A DNA stretch of 64,000 bases from Xanthomonas fragariae (GCF_017603965.1 NZ_CP071955.1:2542001-2606000); one strand, 5' to 3'. Positions 38,026 through 47,955 are shown, counted from the stretch's first letter. The notes: generated from the letters alone by a model not told the origin. Translations and numbers: made by a program.

Positions 38026-41000
38026 TTAATCCTTGATAATTTCGCGCCATGACACCCGACCCGTGTTGCGATTGTCTGCAATGTCCAGGCTACCCAATCC
38101 TCCGCTTGAGCCACCAACAACCACCTTACCGCGCAAGACCTTCCCGAGCGTCGGCATTCCCACGCCCAGGTTGACCGAGCCCACCGGGCCCCCGCCCACC
38201 GTTTCATCGCTGAAGCTGCCGTCTCCATTCAGGTCGAAGAACGACTCGGTACCGCTTGTACCAGTGAAAGCATCCAACGCGTTGATATAACCAGTGCCAT
38301 CGGCCTGACATGCACTCGCCGTCGGAATAATGCTGCTTACCACTAATGTGTTGCTGAACAGTTGCGCTTCGCTGACGATCCGTTCACCCTCCAAGGTTCC
38401 GACGCCCCCAGCGTTTGCAGCAGGCTTCAGCAAATCGATGTACCAACCTTTGGAGCCAGTCGGCAAGATCGAATTCCGCTCGAAGCCGCGCACTGGAAAT
38501 CCATTTTGTGTCCCCACCACCCTAACAGAGCGTGCCGTCAGCGATGTTCGAGCCAACGTCGCAGAGCTATTGGAGGTCGTCGCATCTACGATTCCATAAA
38601 GCGATTGCCCACTTTTATCCGTCAAATCGCCAACAGTCATAAAACGACCGGTCCCAAAGAACAACCAAGTTTCATAGGTCCGCGGATTCAATGCCACCGT
38701 CATGTCGGCGGTAATCGGCTGCAACGTACTACCCGTACCCACGGGATACGACGCAGTGAAAATTGGGCTACCCGAGTTTGCAACGCCCCAACCCGCAGCG
38801 GCAGCTCCAGAAAGGTCAAACTTCCAGACGTTGCCCCGCACGTCGCCCGCATAGACATAATCTATAGAGCCATTGGCGTCGGCATCCCAACCTGTTGCAC
38901 CGGAGAGCCCGTTAGGCGCACTGGATGAACCCACTGCAGTAGTGATTTGCTTGATAAGGGCACCAGTTTCCAGGTTATAGACCAAAAGCACCGCTTGATC
39001 GTTCGTGCTGTTAATGCCGTTGGCGACGACCAGCGCGGTGGACCCGTTGTTGAGCTTGGCGATAAAAGGACGGGACTGGACCAATCCAATATTTGCCGCT
39101 TCGGCATCACCCGACGCGCCGTAGCGCTCCCACTTCACACTATTTGCAGAGAAACCGCCAGGCGTTGTCACATCTAGGGAATAAAGACCTTTTCCACCTC
39201 TGCCGAGACTGCCAACCAAAACGGTCTTATCCGGCGTTTGCGCGCGCGTAGAAAGAACGATGGGCCCATCAACAAAATATCGATGGCTATAGGAGGGCGT
39301 GCTCAGGCTCCCCAGGTCGGGAAAGTTGATTGAGGACGGAATATACGCAAATTGTTCAACTCCAGTAGTAGCGTTAAAAGCATGCAACATGCCGTCATTT
39401 GCGCCGACATAAACCGTCCCAGTTTCCGACGAGTACACTGGCGACGAATTCACGATGTCCCCCAAGAGTGAGGTTCGATTACGCAAATTACCGTTATTGA
39501 CCTGCTCCTTGCTGCGATCGCCAGCAATGTAGGCAGCATTCTCCTCACCGGTCACAACAGGTGCAGAGGTACGCGCCAATGAGGTGATCTGACCTGCCGT
39601 CGGAAAAGCGGCGCCAGCCGTGCCATTCCAGGTAAATATTTTACGGTTGGTAGTAGGAAGTCTTTGCGAGGCGCTCCATGTAGCGACACTCGCCGCCGCC
39701 CCATCGACTACTGGATAAGCGCTGAACTCACCAGTCCATATTCCAGAAACATAGCTGGCGCTAAAGACAAGTGTTCCTCCATCAAGGCTGGTGGATGTCG
39801 CAGAAACATTCGAAAAAGAACCAATGCGCTGGGTAATCGTTGACAACGCAGCAGTCAGCCCAACCTTGAATGCGTTGGGATCGGCAGCTGAAAGAAATGT
39901 TCCACGCCCATTGATGGCCGCGTGCCACAGATCATCGACTCGGGCCAAAATATCATTATTACCCGTATAAGATGGCTGGGGATCTGGCCACCCGATAGTC
40001 CCTGCCATCAAACGCGCCAGATCGGTCGCTGGATTGAGCACGCCTCGCGCGCCGATGGCGATACCAAAGGTGACCATGTGCTGCCAAAATGCTGGATCAG
40101 CATTACTCGTAGGAACAGCATTGTCTAGATCTGCACGCAGATCACTTTTCCAATAGGACATGGCGACATCCGCCAAAGTATTGGAGTAAGAATCAGAATA
40201 CGGGGCACTCACCGTGTAACCGTAGGAAGCTGGCACACCGTTGGGTCTGCTGTAAGAGGCTCCATTGGTTCCATCCTGGTTACCGGGATTGACAGAGGTA
40301 GCGCCGTTCCAGTAACCATCGGTTGTCATGATCGCAAAATTCTGCCTGCACGCATACTGGTCTACACCGGCTTCGGGGCCATAAGGACCGGCGGCATCGG
40401 AACTTTGATAATACTGACCAACCCCGTTCAAGGCACTCAGCAAGGGCGTGCCGTTGTAGCCAGTCGCATCGTAAAGTCGGTTGTACCAATTCGTGCGCGC
40501 ATTGGTTGCTGCACCGCCGCCGGTAGCGGCGCGATCCATGAAAAGACCTTGATTACCATCATTTACCGGTATATCCAGGTTATTTCTGGACCAAATAGTT
40601 CTGAACCCGACGCGTACGTTAGCGCCAAGATCACTGAAGGCCAGGCCAGCACCTGCCTTGGCCGCCTTGATGCGGGTGCGCTGATAAGAAAACCACGTAG
40701 CGTAATTGGATGCTTCTGAAGAAGCGCTTCTGCCTGTAGGAGTTACTGCTGTGCAGTTAATCCAATCATTTTCGGCAGAAGATCCTGACACGCATCTATT
40801 ATCTCGATTTATACTTGCAGACAGAGAGTACGTCGCTGCCCCCAAGATTGCCGCACCTGAAACACGCACTTCATATGTACTGTTTGATGCAGGAGTAACC
40901 GAGCATGACTGAGATGAATTTCCCGACACGATCGAATTGCAATCAACTATCAAATTAGAGGCGTTTCGAACACTCAAATTTACGCCGCGATTTGATGTTG

Positions 41001-41778
41001 TATTCAAATTGACCGTTAGATTCCCGTTGGCCGGCACTGTAATTCTGTAAGTTTTTGTTGCATTTAACGCCACCGAATCAGAGACAGGATATCCAGGCAC
41101 CGAGGCAACCACACCAACGGGACCAAATTCGCTGCGAATGACAGTATTAACATCAAAAATTTGATACCTGTAATAATTGTCTGCATTAGACAGATAGCTT
41201 ATTGCCTTGTTGCCGACATCCTTTGGAACATAGAATGTCTGGACACCACCACACACATTCACATTGGCACCGGTACCTTTGTCATTACCGTTTTGGTCGA
41301 ATTTTCCGCAACTAGCGCTATTGGATAGATCGATTGTCGTTCCACTGGCTTTATTAAAATCTCCGTAGACTGCTCCATAGGAGGTACCCCCGGTCATCAG
41401 TGCGCCCGCCGCGTTTATCCAGGGCTTATAATCAATAGCAGGATTATAGTAAATCGTATTTCCAACATAAGCACTGTCGGTAATGTCAAAGACCACCTGT
41501 CGATTACTTGTCAAGCAAGCATCGTCTGATCCGCGTCGGCAGATTTGGGATACCTCCGGGTTGGCCAGATCCCCGAATGCCATTGAACCGGAATCATCAA
41601 GAATAAACATGATATTGGGAGGCACGCGACTTACCGTGGTCAACGGATCGGTGGGCAATGTAATGCCGGCATTGGCCGGCAACGAAAGTAGAGTTGCAAC
41701 CATAGATAACGTGGGCACCCTGAGCATCTGGTGCAACGCATGCAGGCGTCGACGGAATGGATGTTTGAGAGTATTCAT
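38026..41778 (-). CDS. pilY1: Type IV pilus adhesin/assembly protein PilY1
   Basis: PilY1 caps or primes type IV pili and controls surface sensing and adhesion. The 1250-residue protein has a signal peptide ending PANAG and a von Willebrand A-like start (NIMFILDDSGSM, MIDAS near residue 60). A long variable central region is followed by a C-terminal beta-propeller with YVGANDGMLHAFNATTG and the calcium-loop-like DADANGSIDYVYAGDVRGN. The start at 41778 (MNTLKHPF) precedes the signal peptide; the frame is open a further 50 codons. The A+T content of the N-terminal third looks higher than in the neighbours. Confidence 0.93.
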   Translation of the reverse strand: MNTLKHPFRRRLHALHQMLRVPTLSMVATLLSLPANAGITLPTDPLTTVSRVPPNIMFILDDSGSMAFGDLANPEVSQICRRGSDDACLTSNRQVVFDITDSAYVGNTIYYNPAIDYKPWINAAGALMTGGTSYGAVYGDFNKASGTTIDLSNSASCGKFDQNGNDKGTGANVNVCGGVQTFYVPKDVGNKAISYLSNADNYYRYQIFDVNTVIRSEFGPVGVVASVPGYPVSDSVALNATKTYRITVPANGNLTVNLNTTSNRGVNLSVRNASNLIVDCNSIVSGNSSQSCSVTPASNSTYEVRVSGAAILGAATYSLSASINRDNRCVSGSSAENDWINCTAVTPTGRSASSEASNYATWFSYQRTRIKAAKAGAGLAFSDLGANVRVGFRTIWSRNNLDIPVNDGNQGLFMDRAATGGGAATNARTNWYNRLYDATGYNGTPLLSALNGVGQYYQSSDAAGPYGPEAGVDQYACRQNFAIMTTDGYWNGATSVNPGNQDGTNGASYSRPNGVPASYGYTVSAPYSDSYSNTLADVAMSYWKSDLRADLDNAVPTSNADPAFWQHMVTFGIAIGARGVLNPATDLARLMAGTIGWPDPQPSYTGNNDILARVDDLWHAAINGRGTFLSAADPNAFKVGLTAALSTITQRIGSFSNVSATSTSLDGGTLVFSASYVSGIWTGEFSAYPVVDGAAASVATWSASQRLPTTNRKIFTWNGTAGAAFPTAGQITSLARTSAPVVTGEENAAYIAGDRSKEQVNNGNLRNRTSLLGDIVNSSPVYSSETGTVYVGANDGMLHAFNATTGVEQFAYIPSSINFPDLGSLSTPSYSHRYFVDGPIVLSTRAQTPDKTVLVGSLGRGGKGLYSLDVTTPGGFSANSVKWERYGASGDAEAANIGLVQSRPFIAKLNNGSTALVVANGINSTNDQAVLLVYNLETGALIKQITTAVGSSSAPNGLSGATGWDADANGSIDYVYAGDVRGNVWKFDLSGAAAAGWGVANSGSPIFTASYPVGTGSTLQPITADMTVALNPRTYETWLFFGTGRFMTVGDLTDKSGQSLYGIVDATTSNSSATLARTSLTARSVRVVGTQNGFPVRGFERNSILPTGSKGWYIDLLKPAANAGGVGTLEGERIVSEAQLFSNTLVVSSIIPTASACQADGTGYINALDAFTGTSGTESFFDLNGDGSFSDETVGGGPVGSVNLGVGMPTLGKVLRGKVVVGGSSGGLGSLDIADNRNTGRVSWREIIKD

Positions 41779-41788
41779 GGCTAAAGCC

Positions 41789-42301
41789 CTACTGCTTGAT
41801 GTAGTTGGTCTGCAGAAGCACTTGGGCACGCCCAGCTCCTTCGCTGACGGCGGTAATGCGATACCTTGGTGCCAAGCACAATGCCGGTATTGGCGAAATG
41901 CGGTCGCATGCAGGCCATGTAGGTGCATCGCCCATGTACTCTATGATGTACTGCGGTGAGGCTGTCGAGCTTACCGTCAGTGTGGCAGTACGCCAGCCGG
42001 CTCTATCCGCTACAAGCCAGCGATCAGCGGTTGTAGCAACCGGCGTTGAACAAATCCCATCTGTGCATCCATTATTGGGCACACTTAGGGTCTTCGTGGC
42101 CTTGATACGCTCTTCGGCTTCGCGCAACGCACCTTCCGCAGCTTGGAAGCTTCGACCGCGATCAACCAAGTTGGATGCCATTCGTTCTTCAAGAACTGTA
42201 CTGCGCAGTACCGCCAAGCCCAACAATGTCATTATCAGAAGAAGCAATAAAACGACGATGAGCGAGACGCCGCATTGGCGCGTATGACCAATAGTCTTCA
42301 T
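41789..42301 (-). CDS. pilX: Minor pilin PilX
   Basis: A 170-residue pilus assembly protein. The N-terminus has a membrane helix (SLIVVLLLLLIMTLLGLAVL) followed by the PilX_N motif EERMASNLVDRGRSFQAAEGALREAE. The leader (RQCGVS) suits PilD processing. It overlaps pilW by four bases and lies 10 bp before pilY1, the gene it usually accompanies. PilX joins the PilVWX-FimT complex that initiates pilus assembly at the tip. Confidence 0.92.
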   Translation of the reverse strand: MKTIGHTRQCGVSLIVVLLLLLIMTLLGLAVLRSTVLEERMASNLVDRGRSFQAAEGALREAEERIKATKTLSVPNNGCTDGICSTPVATTADRWLVADRAGWRTATLTVSSTASPQYIIEYMGDAPTWPACDRISPIPALCLAPRYRITAVSEGAGRAQVLLQTNYIKQ

Positions 42302-43311
42302 GCGTTGCGGTTCCGAAGTGCAATAACGTGATTCAGTGTACGACTAATGGTTTCGCCGCCAGCACCGACGCGAGTTGAATCAAGCATCTCCAAGCGAATG
42401 CTGATTGCGGTAACTGTCGACCAGTCGCTGACTGCGCTGGCATCGACATAAGACGTTTGACCTTTGATCAAATACCGCAACTGCATATTGTTGACCCCTT
42501 CCAGCACTTCGTCGTTGCGTTGTGCCAGACTTCCCCCCGAATAAATCATTTGCGACTGATATAAAGATCTTGTTCCGCGCGCATTAGTCCCAATGAACCA
42601 ACGAGCGGCATGCAGATTCGCAATCACCGAACCCGCAGCAACGAATGCAAACTGCGAGCCGGCACAAACCGGCATGGCCAAGCCTGTAGAGCAGTTACCT
42701 GGAGAAACACCACCGACGGCGTGCAAAATGTTTGAGCCAGCAACCGAACTGACCTGAAAAATCGCAGATTGTCGTGCATTGCAGGCAACAACAACGTCGC
42801 CCGTACCAATTCCCGCGGCAGCAGCCGTCATGTTTAGCGTCAGCGTTGCAGCAGCAGTGTTATCTGAAGCGATTGTCGCAACTTCATAGCCAGCCCCAAG
42901 AATCTGTAGCGCATCGGTACCAGTGACGCGCGCGCCGACCGATGTGCCGTTACTTGGCGAACCAGAAGAAAAAGCACCGTCCACCCCTGTTATCCCGGAA
43001 GTCCAGTTATCGATATTCGTGTACCAATTAGCAGCCTTGTTATTCACCACGTTTGCAATTGGAACATTATTTAAACATGGATTTCCAGACGCCTCGCGTA
43101 CATCTCGCGCCATTAACTCAAATGCTATTCGCACGTTTTCCTGAACTCGGCTCAACCCCTCTGTCGCACTATAAGTGCGTCGATTTGAAATAAAAATACC
43201 AATAGCTGCACCGACAACCAGCAAACCCAGTACCAATGCAATCATCAGTTCAATCAATGTCACGCCATGCATTTTCGAGCGTTTGGCGTTCATTTGCGCA
43301 TTCTTTTTCAT
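42298..43311 (-). CDS. pilW: Minor pilin PilW
   Basis: A 337-residue prepilin-like protein with a leader ending KMHG and the helix VTLIELMIALVLGLLVVGAA, then the family segment FISNRRTYSATEGLSRVQEN. The start may be 43311 (MKKNAQMNAK) or the ATG six codons in. It is translationally coupled on both sides (ATGA overlaps with pilV and pilX), so the minor pilins are made in a fixed order. Confidence 0.92.
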   Translation of the reverse strand: MKKNAQMNAKRSKMHGVTLIELMIALVLGLLVVGAAIGIFISNRRTYSATEGLSRVQENVRIAFELMARDVREASGNPCLNNVPIANVVNNKAANWYTNIDNWTSGITGVDGAFSSGSPSNGTSVGARVTGTDALQILGAGYEVATIASDNTAAATLTLNMTAAAAGIGTGDVVVACNARQSAIFQVSSVAGSNILHAVGGVSPGNCSTGLAMPVCAGSQFAFVAAGSVIANLHAARWFIGTNARGTRSLYQSQMIYSGGSLAQRNDEVLEGVNNMQLRYLIKGQTSYVDASAVSDWSTVTAISIRLEMLDSTRVGAGGETISRTLNHVIALRNRNA

Positions 43312-43739
43312 AGCCTTGTCTTGATTGAAAACTGCTGGACAGCACTTCCATTTTTAGCCCTACTATCGTCCCATTTGACTATTGCTTCGCAGGTCGTAGC
43401 ACTACACGTTATGGTTCCGCATGCTGTTGAGTTAATTGAATTTTTTAACCCTTGCAGCCAGCTGCTGATATCATTGGAAACAAGGCTAGACCCAGCGGAT
43501 GCACTACAGGATGCAATGTTGTAGCCCCCAGATGTCGCCACCTCCGAATTGGCACGCATTGCATCGAAGATGGTATATGCCTGTATTACAGCCTGACTCC
43601 GCTCCAGCGAGCTCTGACTGTTGCGCAGAGCTGTTGCTTGCATTGCGGCGATACCAAGCATACCTACCCCCAAGACCACGACTGAGATCAGTACTTCGAT
43701 CAAACCAATGCCTGCCATCGATTTACGTTTAATTTCCAT
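43308..43739 (-). CDS. pilV: Minor pilin PilV
   Basis: A 143-residue prepilin-like protein. Leader MEIKRKSMAG precedes IGLIEVLISVVVLGVGMLGI, followed by AAMQATALRNSQSSLERSQA, a typical PilV sequence. Cysteine-containing segments near the C-terminus (ACGTITCSATTCEAIV) may form disulfides. It lies 12 bp after fimT and overlaps pilW. Confidence 0.92.
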   Translation of the reverse strand: MEIKRKSMAGIGLIEVLISVVVLGVGMLGIAAMQATALRNSQSSLERSQAVIQAYTIFDAMRANSEVATSGGYNIASCSASAGSSLVSNDISSWLQGLKNSINSTACGTITCSATTCEAIVKWDDSRAKNGSAVQQFSIKTRL

Positions 43740-43751
43740 GTTTTCCCCGCT

Positions 43752-44342
43752 TTACAGCGTAGTAGGTGTGTTGACCGGAGCTGCGCAAGTAGCATCGCCG
43801 GTACTGCTACGCACCGAAGCACGGCTTCCGCTGACGATTACAACCATCCGGACATTTTGCGGAGGATTGGTTGTTACCAGACAGGAGCTAACAGCAGCAG
43901 CGAGCAATGCACCTGTCGCGCTGCGTGCAAGGCCATCTGCCCGAAACTCAATTGCGTTTCCGTTACTGACGATCGCAGGGCTGGCCTGCACGAGCATTGG
44001 TGCCTTCGCTGTGCCAACTCGCAGGACCTCTTTGGTTGCCTTGACCATTACGATCCACTGATTCCATGAACCGCTGCTGCAGCTGGACGCGTCGCTGCTG
44101 GGACACATGAGCACTGTCTGGTTGCGTCGCACAGCTTCGGATCTGGTCATTTGTAGCGATGCCAGCACCTCGTTGGCAGACGCAGTCAGCCGATTACTGT
44201 TGATCAACCCGGTGAAACTTGGAATAGCAATCGCGGCTACGATCGCTATCACGGCCACAGTGACCATCAATTCGATCATACTGAAGCCATTGTGCCGAGC
44301 GTGGCGCAGCACTTCTCCCAGATTGCATCGTGACGCACGCAT
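43752..44342 (-). CDS. fimT: GspH/FimT-type minor pilin
   Basis: A 196-residue pseudopilin with leader ending ARHNG before FSMIELMVTVAVIAIVAAIA, then the GspH-type segment ANEVLASLQMTRSEAVRRNQ. It contains a DASSCSSG motif typical of FimT/FimU. FimT-like proteins sit at the pilus tip and in several bacteria bind DNA for uptake. It is the first gene of the minor pilin operon and diverges from the sensor kinase gene. Confidence 0.92.
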   Translation of the reverse strand: MRASRCNLGEVLRHARHNGFSMIELMVTVAVIAIVAAIAIPSFTGLINSNRLTASANEVLASLQMTRSEAVRRNQTVLMCPSSDASSCSSGSWNQWIVMVKATKEVLRVGTAKAPMLVQASPAIVSNGNAIEFRADGLARSATGALLAAAVSSCLVTTNPPQNVRMVVIVSGSRASVRSSTGDATCAAPVNTPTTL

Positions 44343-44436
44343 TGTGACTCCCCTCTCTTCCCCAGGCCAACGCTAGTGGCCGTCATCGAGTTACGCAACG
44401 GATGGCCGATGGACGGTACCGATAGGGGGAATGAAA

Positions 44437-44455
44437 GGACAGCACTGCGCTGTCC
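44437..44455. promoter_or_regulatory. Inverted repeat in the fimT/algZ divergent region
   Basis: GGACAGC (44437-44443) and GCTGTCC (44449-44455) form a perfect 7-bp repeat around ACTGC. It lies in the 163-bp gap between the divergent fimT and sensor-kinase genes, so it could be an operator. No protein can be assigned to it from sequence alone. Confidence 0.3.
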
Positions 44456-44505
44456 ATGGAACCGATGCATCATGGCCGCACGCCTTAACATGAGTTTTCG
44501 AGCGA

Positions 44506-45537
44506 ATGTCTAATCCGCCTACCCACTTGCAGCCTCTCGATACCTTGTGGCAAGCATCGGTCATTGTCTGGACTCTGCTAGCTGGGGAGGGAGTAGCGAT
44601 CGTGCTCGCTCTGGCGCCCACGCTGGACGGCAATCGCTGGGTTTATTTCGGCCTTGCTTCATTGGCCGTGCAATGGGTCGCTCTATTGACGTTGGCATGC
44701 CTTTATGGGTTGCGACGTCGCTTGAAGAATCTCAAGCCACTTCATATCGCCACACTCTCAATGGGCCTCATGCTGGCTTGCACCTGGGCGGTATGTGCCG
44801 CCTCTTGGGTAGCGTTGCACGAGGCCTGGAATATTTCTTCGCGCGAGTGGATGTTGAGCGTCCTGCGCATTACAGCAATTGCCTTGACCGTGGGGACCTT
44901 GGGCTTGCTAGCCTTTCACAACCACTGGAGAGCGCGACAATTGGCTGTGCAGGCGAAACAGGCGCAGCTGGATGCGCTACGCGCACGCATCCGACCACAT
45001 TTTCTTTTCAATACGTTGAATACAGGAGCGGCTTTAGTCCATGTACATCCAGAACAAGCAGAGCGCCTTTTATTGGATCTCTCAGACCTGTTCCGCGCGG
45101 CATTGGGCAGTTCGGATTACATCGACCTAAATCAAGAGCTGGGACTGACACGGCGGTATCTGGAAATCGAGCAGATGCGTCTGGGACGTCGGTTGACAAT
45201 CGACTGGCAGGTACCTTCTTCATTGCCGGCAATCCAGCTTCCAACCCTATCGATTCAGCCATTGGTAGAAAACGCAATTCGGCATGGAATCGAGCCTCGG
45301 GTTGATGGTGGCCGCCTGTCCATCAAAGTAGTTCTGGAAGGAAAAAGGATATTAGTAGAAATCGCCAACCCTCTCCCTCCGAGTCAAGAAAACGCCCATC
45401 GCGGTCATCACCTTGGTCTGCGAGCCGTGCAGGCCAGGCTGGAAACCCAGGAAGCCGGCAGCGGACGCCTGACAACCCAACGGACCGATGAAACTTTCAT
45501 CAGTACGTTGGAATTGCCGATCATCGCCAAGCATTAA
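44506..45537 (+). CDS. algZ: AlgZ/FimS-type sensor histidine kinase
   Basis: A 343-residue LytS-class membrane kinase. Four hydrophobic helices fill residues 15-150. The His_kinase domain follows with RIRPHFLFNTLNTGAALVH (phospho-His near residue 164) and an HATPase region with QPLVENAIRHGIEP and GHHLGLRAVQARL. In pseudomonads and xanthomonads AlgZ works with the LytTR regulator AlgR to control minor-pilin operons, which fits its position opposite fimT. No algR is found next to it: its TAA stop is the insertion target of an IS5-family element and unrelated genes follow. Confidence 0.85.
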   Translation: MSNPPTHLQPLDTLWQASVIVWTLLAGEGVAIVLALAPTLDGNRWVYFGLASLAVQWVALLTLACLYGLRRRLKNLKPLHIATLSMGLMLACTWAVCAASWVALHEAWNISSREWMLSVLRITAIALTVGTLGLLAFHNHWRARQLAVQAKQAQLDALRARIRPHFLFNTLNTGAALVHVHPEQAERLLLDLSDLFRAALGSSDYIDLNQELGLTRRYLEIEQMRLGRRLTIDWQVPSSLPAIQLPTLSIQPLVENAIRHGIEPRVDGGRLSIKVVLEGKRILVEIANPLPPSQENAHRGHHLGLRAVQARLETQEAGSGRLTTQRTDETFISTLELPIIAKH

Positions 45538-46403
45538 GAGCGTCTAACAAAACCCCTTGAATCTTGTCTCGCCGGTGGCAAAATTGCGGACATGACACGT
45601 CGCAAAGAGATCCCCATTGCGCTGTGGAAGCGCATCGAGCCGCTGATTCCCCAAGTGAAGCGTTCGCCCAAAGGTGGACGGCCGCGCATCAGTGATCAGC
45701 AAGCCCTCAACGGCATCGTCTATGTCTTGCGCACGGGCATGCCATGGGAAGACCTGCCTGTGGAACTGGGCTATGGCAGCGGCATGACCTGCTGGCGCCG
45801 GTTGCGTGATTGGCAAGCCGCCGGTGTGTGGCATCGTCTGCATCAGGTGTTGCTGACCGAGCTGCGTCGCGCCCAGAGGCTGGATCTGAGCCGAGCCAGT
45901 CTGGACGCCGCCAGTGTGGCCTCCCCCCGGGGGGCGCCTACACCGGGCCAAACCCGACCGATCGCGGCAAACTCGGCAGCAAACGGCATCTGATCGTGGA
46001 CCGCAACGGCGTGCCCTTGGCAGTGTGCGTCACCGGCGCCAATCGGCACGACTCGGTCGTGTTCGAGGAGTTGATCGACGCCTTGCCGCCAATTGGTGGC
46101 AAACCAGGGCGCCCGCGACGTTGGCCAGACAAATTGCACGCCGACAAGGCTTACGACATCGACCGCTGTCGCGCCTTCCTCAAGCAGCGCGGCATCATTG
46201 CGCGGATCGCACGCAAGGGAATCGAGCGCAACGACCGGTTGGGCCGTCATCGCTGGGTCGTCGAGCGCACGCATGCCTGGTTCGCAGGCCTGGGCAAACT
46301 GCGCATCCGCTTTGAACGCCGCATCGATCTCCACTTGGCGTTGCTCTCGCTTGCATGCTCCATCATCTGCTTACGGCTTCTTCCTGGGTTTTGTTAGCCG
46401 CTC
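45538..46403 (+). mobile_element. IS5-family (IS427-group) element, 866 bp, TAA duplication
   Basis: The element has inverted ends GAGCGTCTAACAAAACCCC and GGGTTTTGTTAGCCGCTC, with TAA on both sides (45535-45537, 46404-46406). The left TAA is the algZ stop codon. Its ends match those of the 140-150 bp MITEs in this window, so it is the likely source of the transposase that moves them. A MITE begins right after the right TAA. Confidence 0.92.
45592..46397 (+). CDS. IS5-family transposase (two frames, probable -1 frameshift)
   Basis: The N-terminal frame (45592-45993) encodes the DUF4096-type domain (LWKRIEPLIPQVKRSPKGGR, MPWEDLPVELGYGS). The C-terminal DDE domain (YTGPNPTDRGKLGSKRH, ADKAYDIDRCR, RHRWVVERTHAWFAGLGKLR) is read in the -1 frame, from the overlap to 46397. 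The frames meet at CTCCCCCCGGGGGGCGCC (near 45924-45941), a plausible slippery site. IS427-group elements often use frameshifting, so the gene is probably functional; a simple mutation is the alternative. Confidence 0.85.
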
Positions 46404-46406
46404 TAA

Positions 46407-46555
46407 GAGTGGCTAACAAAACGTAGCGAGCAGTCGCCAGGTGGATGCGGACGGCGCGGAGCAACCGCAATGTACGAATGGTACATGCCAATTCCGAGCA
46501 CCGGCGGCGCCCCCCCTTGGCGGTGAGGTGAGCGCAGTGGTTTTGATAGCCGCTC
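46407..46555 (-). mobile_element. MITE copy 3 (149 bp), adjacent to its IS partner
   Basis: The element starts GAGTGGCTAACAAAACG and ends GGTTTTGATAGCCGCTC, with TAA on both sides (46404-46406, 46556-46558), sharing the left TAA with the IS5-family element. Its internal sequence is in the opposite orientation to copies 1 and 2. It ends 14 bp before the ppnN stop codon. Confidence 0.9.
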
Positions 46556-46569
46556 TAAGCGGCCTCCAG

Positions 46570-47955
46570 TCAGGTCGCCACCCGATAACAAGGCCGGTAG
46601 TCCCCCGAAATCTTCATGCGGCGTTGTTCGACGAAGCCGCGCAGGAGTTCGTCCAGGGCCCGCATGATATCCGGGTCGCCGTGGATCTCGAAGGGGCCGA
46701 ACTCTTCGATGCGGCGCATGCCGTCTTCCTTGACATTGCCGGCGACAATACCAGAAAACGCGCGGCGCAGGTCGGCCGCCAGGGCAGATGCGGGGCGGCC
46801 ATGGTGCAAGTCCAGCGCGGACATGGCCTCGTGGCTCGGTTCGAACGGCTGCTGGTATTCAAGCGGGATGTGCACCGACCAGTTGAAGTAGTACGAGTCC
46901 TTCTGATCTTTGCGATGCGCGCGCACTTCGTTGATGCCTTCGGCCATGCGACGCGCCACCGCGACCGGGTCGCCAACGATAATCTCGTAGCGCGATGCGG
47001 CGGCTTCGCCCAGCGTCAGACGGATGAAGCGATCGATCTGCTCGAAGTACGACGCGGCGATGGTCGGGCCGGTGAGGATCAGCGGGAACGGCAGGTGGGC
47101 GTTTTCTTCGCGTAGCAGGATGCCGAGCAGGTAGAGGATTTCTTCCGCCGTGCCGACGCCACCTGGGAACACCAGGATGCCGTGCCCGATGCGGACGAAG
47201 GCCTCCAGGCGCTTTTCGATGTCCGGCATGATTACCAAGTGGTTGACGATCGGGTTGGGCGACTCGGCAGCGATGATGCCCGGCTCGGTGACGCCGATGT
47301 AGCGCGTATGTTGCTTGCGCTGTTTGGCATGGGCAATCGTGGCCCCTTTCATCGGCCCCTTCATCGCACCTGGGCCGCAGCCGGTGCAAATATCCAGGCC
47401 GCGTAGACCGAGCTCGTAGCCCACCTGCTTGGTGTAAAGGTATTCGTCGCGCGAGATGGAATGACCACCCCAGCACACGACCAGATTAGGGTCGGACGGC
47501 TGCAGGATGCGCGCGTTGCGCAACTGACCGAACACCGCATTGGTAATGCCTTCGCTGGTGTCGAGATCGGCGTGCTGCGCTTCAAGCTCGATCGCCATGT
47601 ATGCCAGGTCGCGAACGACAGCGAACAGCAGTTCGGCCACGCCACGGATGATGTTGCCATCAACGAACGCCATGGCCGGCGCATTGACCAGATCGATGCG
47701 GATGCCGCGGTCTTGCTGGTTTACCTGGATATCGAAATCCGGATACAGATCGCGCGCGGCGCGTGGATCGTCCGAGGCGCTGCCACTGGTGAGCACCGCC
47801 AATGCGCAACGGCGCAACAGTTCGTGCATGCCGCCACCGGATGCATCGCGCAACCGGGCCACTTCCGCCTTGGACAATACGTCCAGACCACCACGTGGGT
47901 AGATCCGTGCATCCACCACCGGCAGCGCCCGTGCTGCCGTACTGCTGAGTTCCAT
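46570..47955 (-). CDS. ppnN: Nucleotide 5'-monophosphate nucleosidase PpnN (LOG family)
   Basis: The 461-residue enzyme splits purine and pyrimidine nucleoside monophosphates into base and ribose 5-phosphate for salvage. The central LOG domain carries the nucleotide-binding GCGPGAMKGPMKGA and the catalytic FPGGVGTAEEILYLLG (PGGxGTxxE near residue 270). N- and C-terminal flanking domains match the long YgdH/PpnN form, which is regulated by (p)ppGpp in E. coli. An AGGAG ribosome binding site precedes the ATG. Confidence 0.93.
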   Translation of the reverse strand: MELSSTAARALPVVDARIYPRGGLDVLSKAEVARLRDASGGGMHELLRRCALAVLTSGSASDDPRAARDLYPDFDIQVNQQDRGIRIDLVNAPAMAFVDGNIIRGVAELLFAVVRDLAYMAIELEAQHADLDTSEGITNAVFGQLRNARILQPSDPNLVVCWGGHSISRDEYLYTKQVGYELGLRGLDICTGCGPGAMKGPMKGATIAHAKQRKQHTRYIGVTEPGIIAAESPNPIVNHLVIMPDIEKRLEAFVRIGHGILVFPGGVGTAEEILYLLGILLREENAHLPFPLILTGPTIAASYFEQIDRFIRLTLGEAAASRYEIIVGDPVAVARRMAEGINEVRAHRKDQKDSYYFNWSVHIPLEYQQPFEPSHEAMSALDLHHGRPASALAADLRRAFSGIVAGNVKEDGMRRIEEFGPFEIHGDPDIMRALDELLRGFVEQRRMKISGDYRPCYRVAT

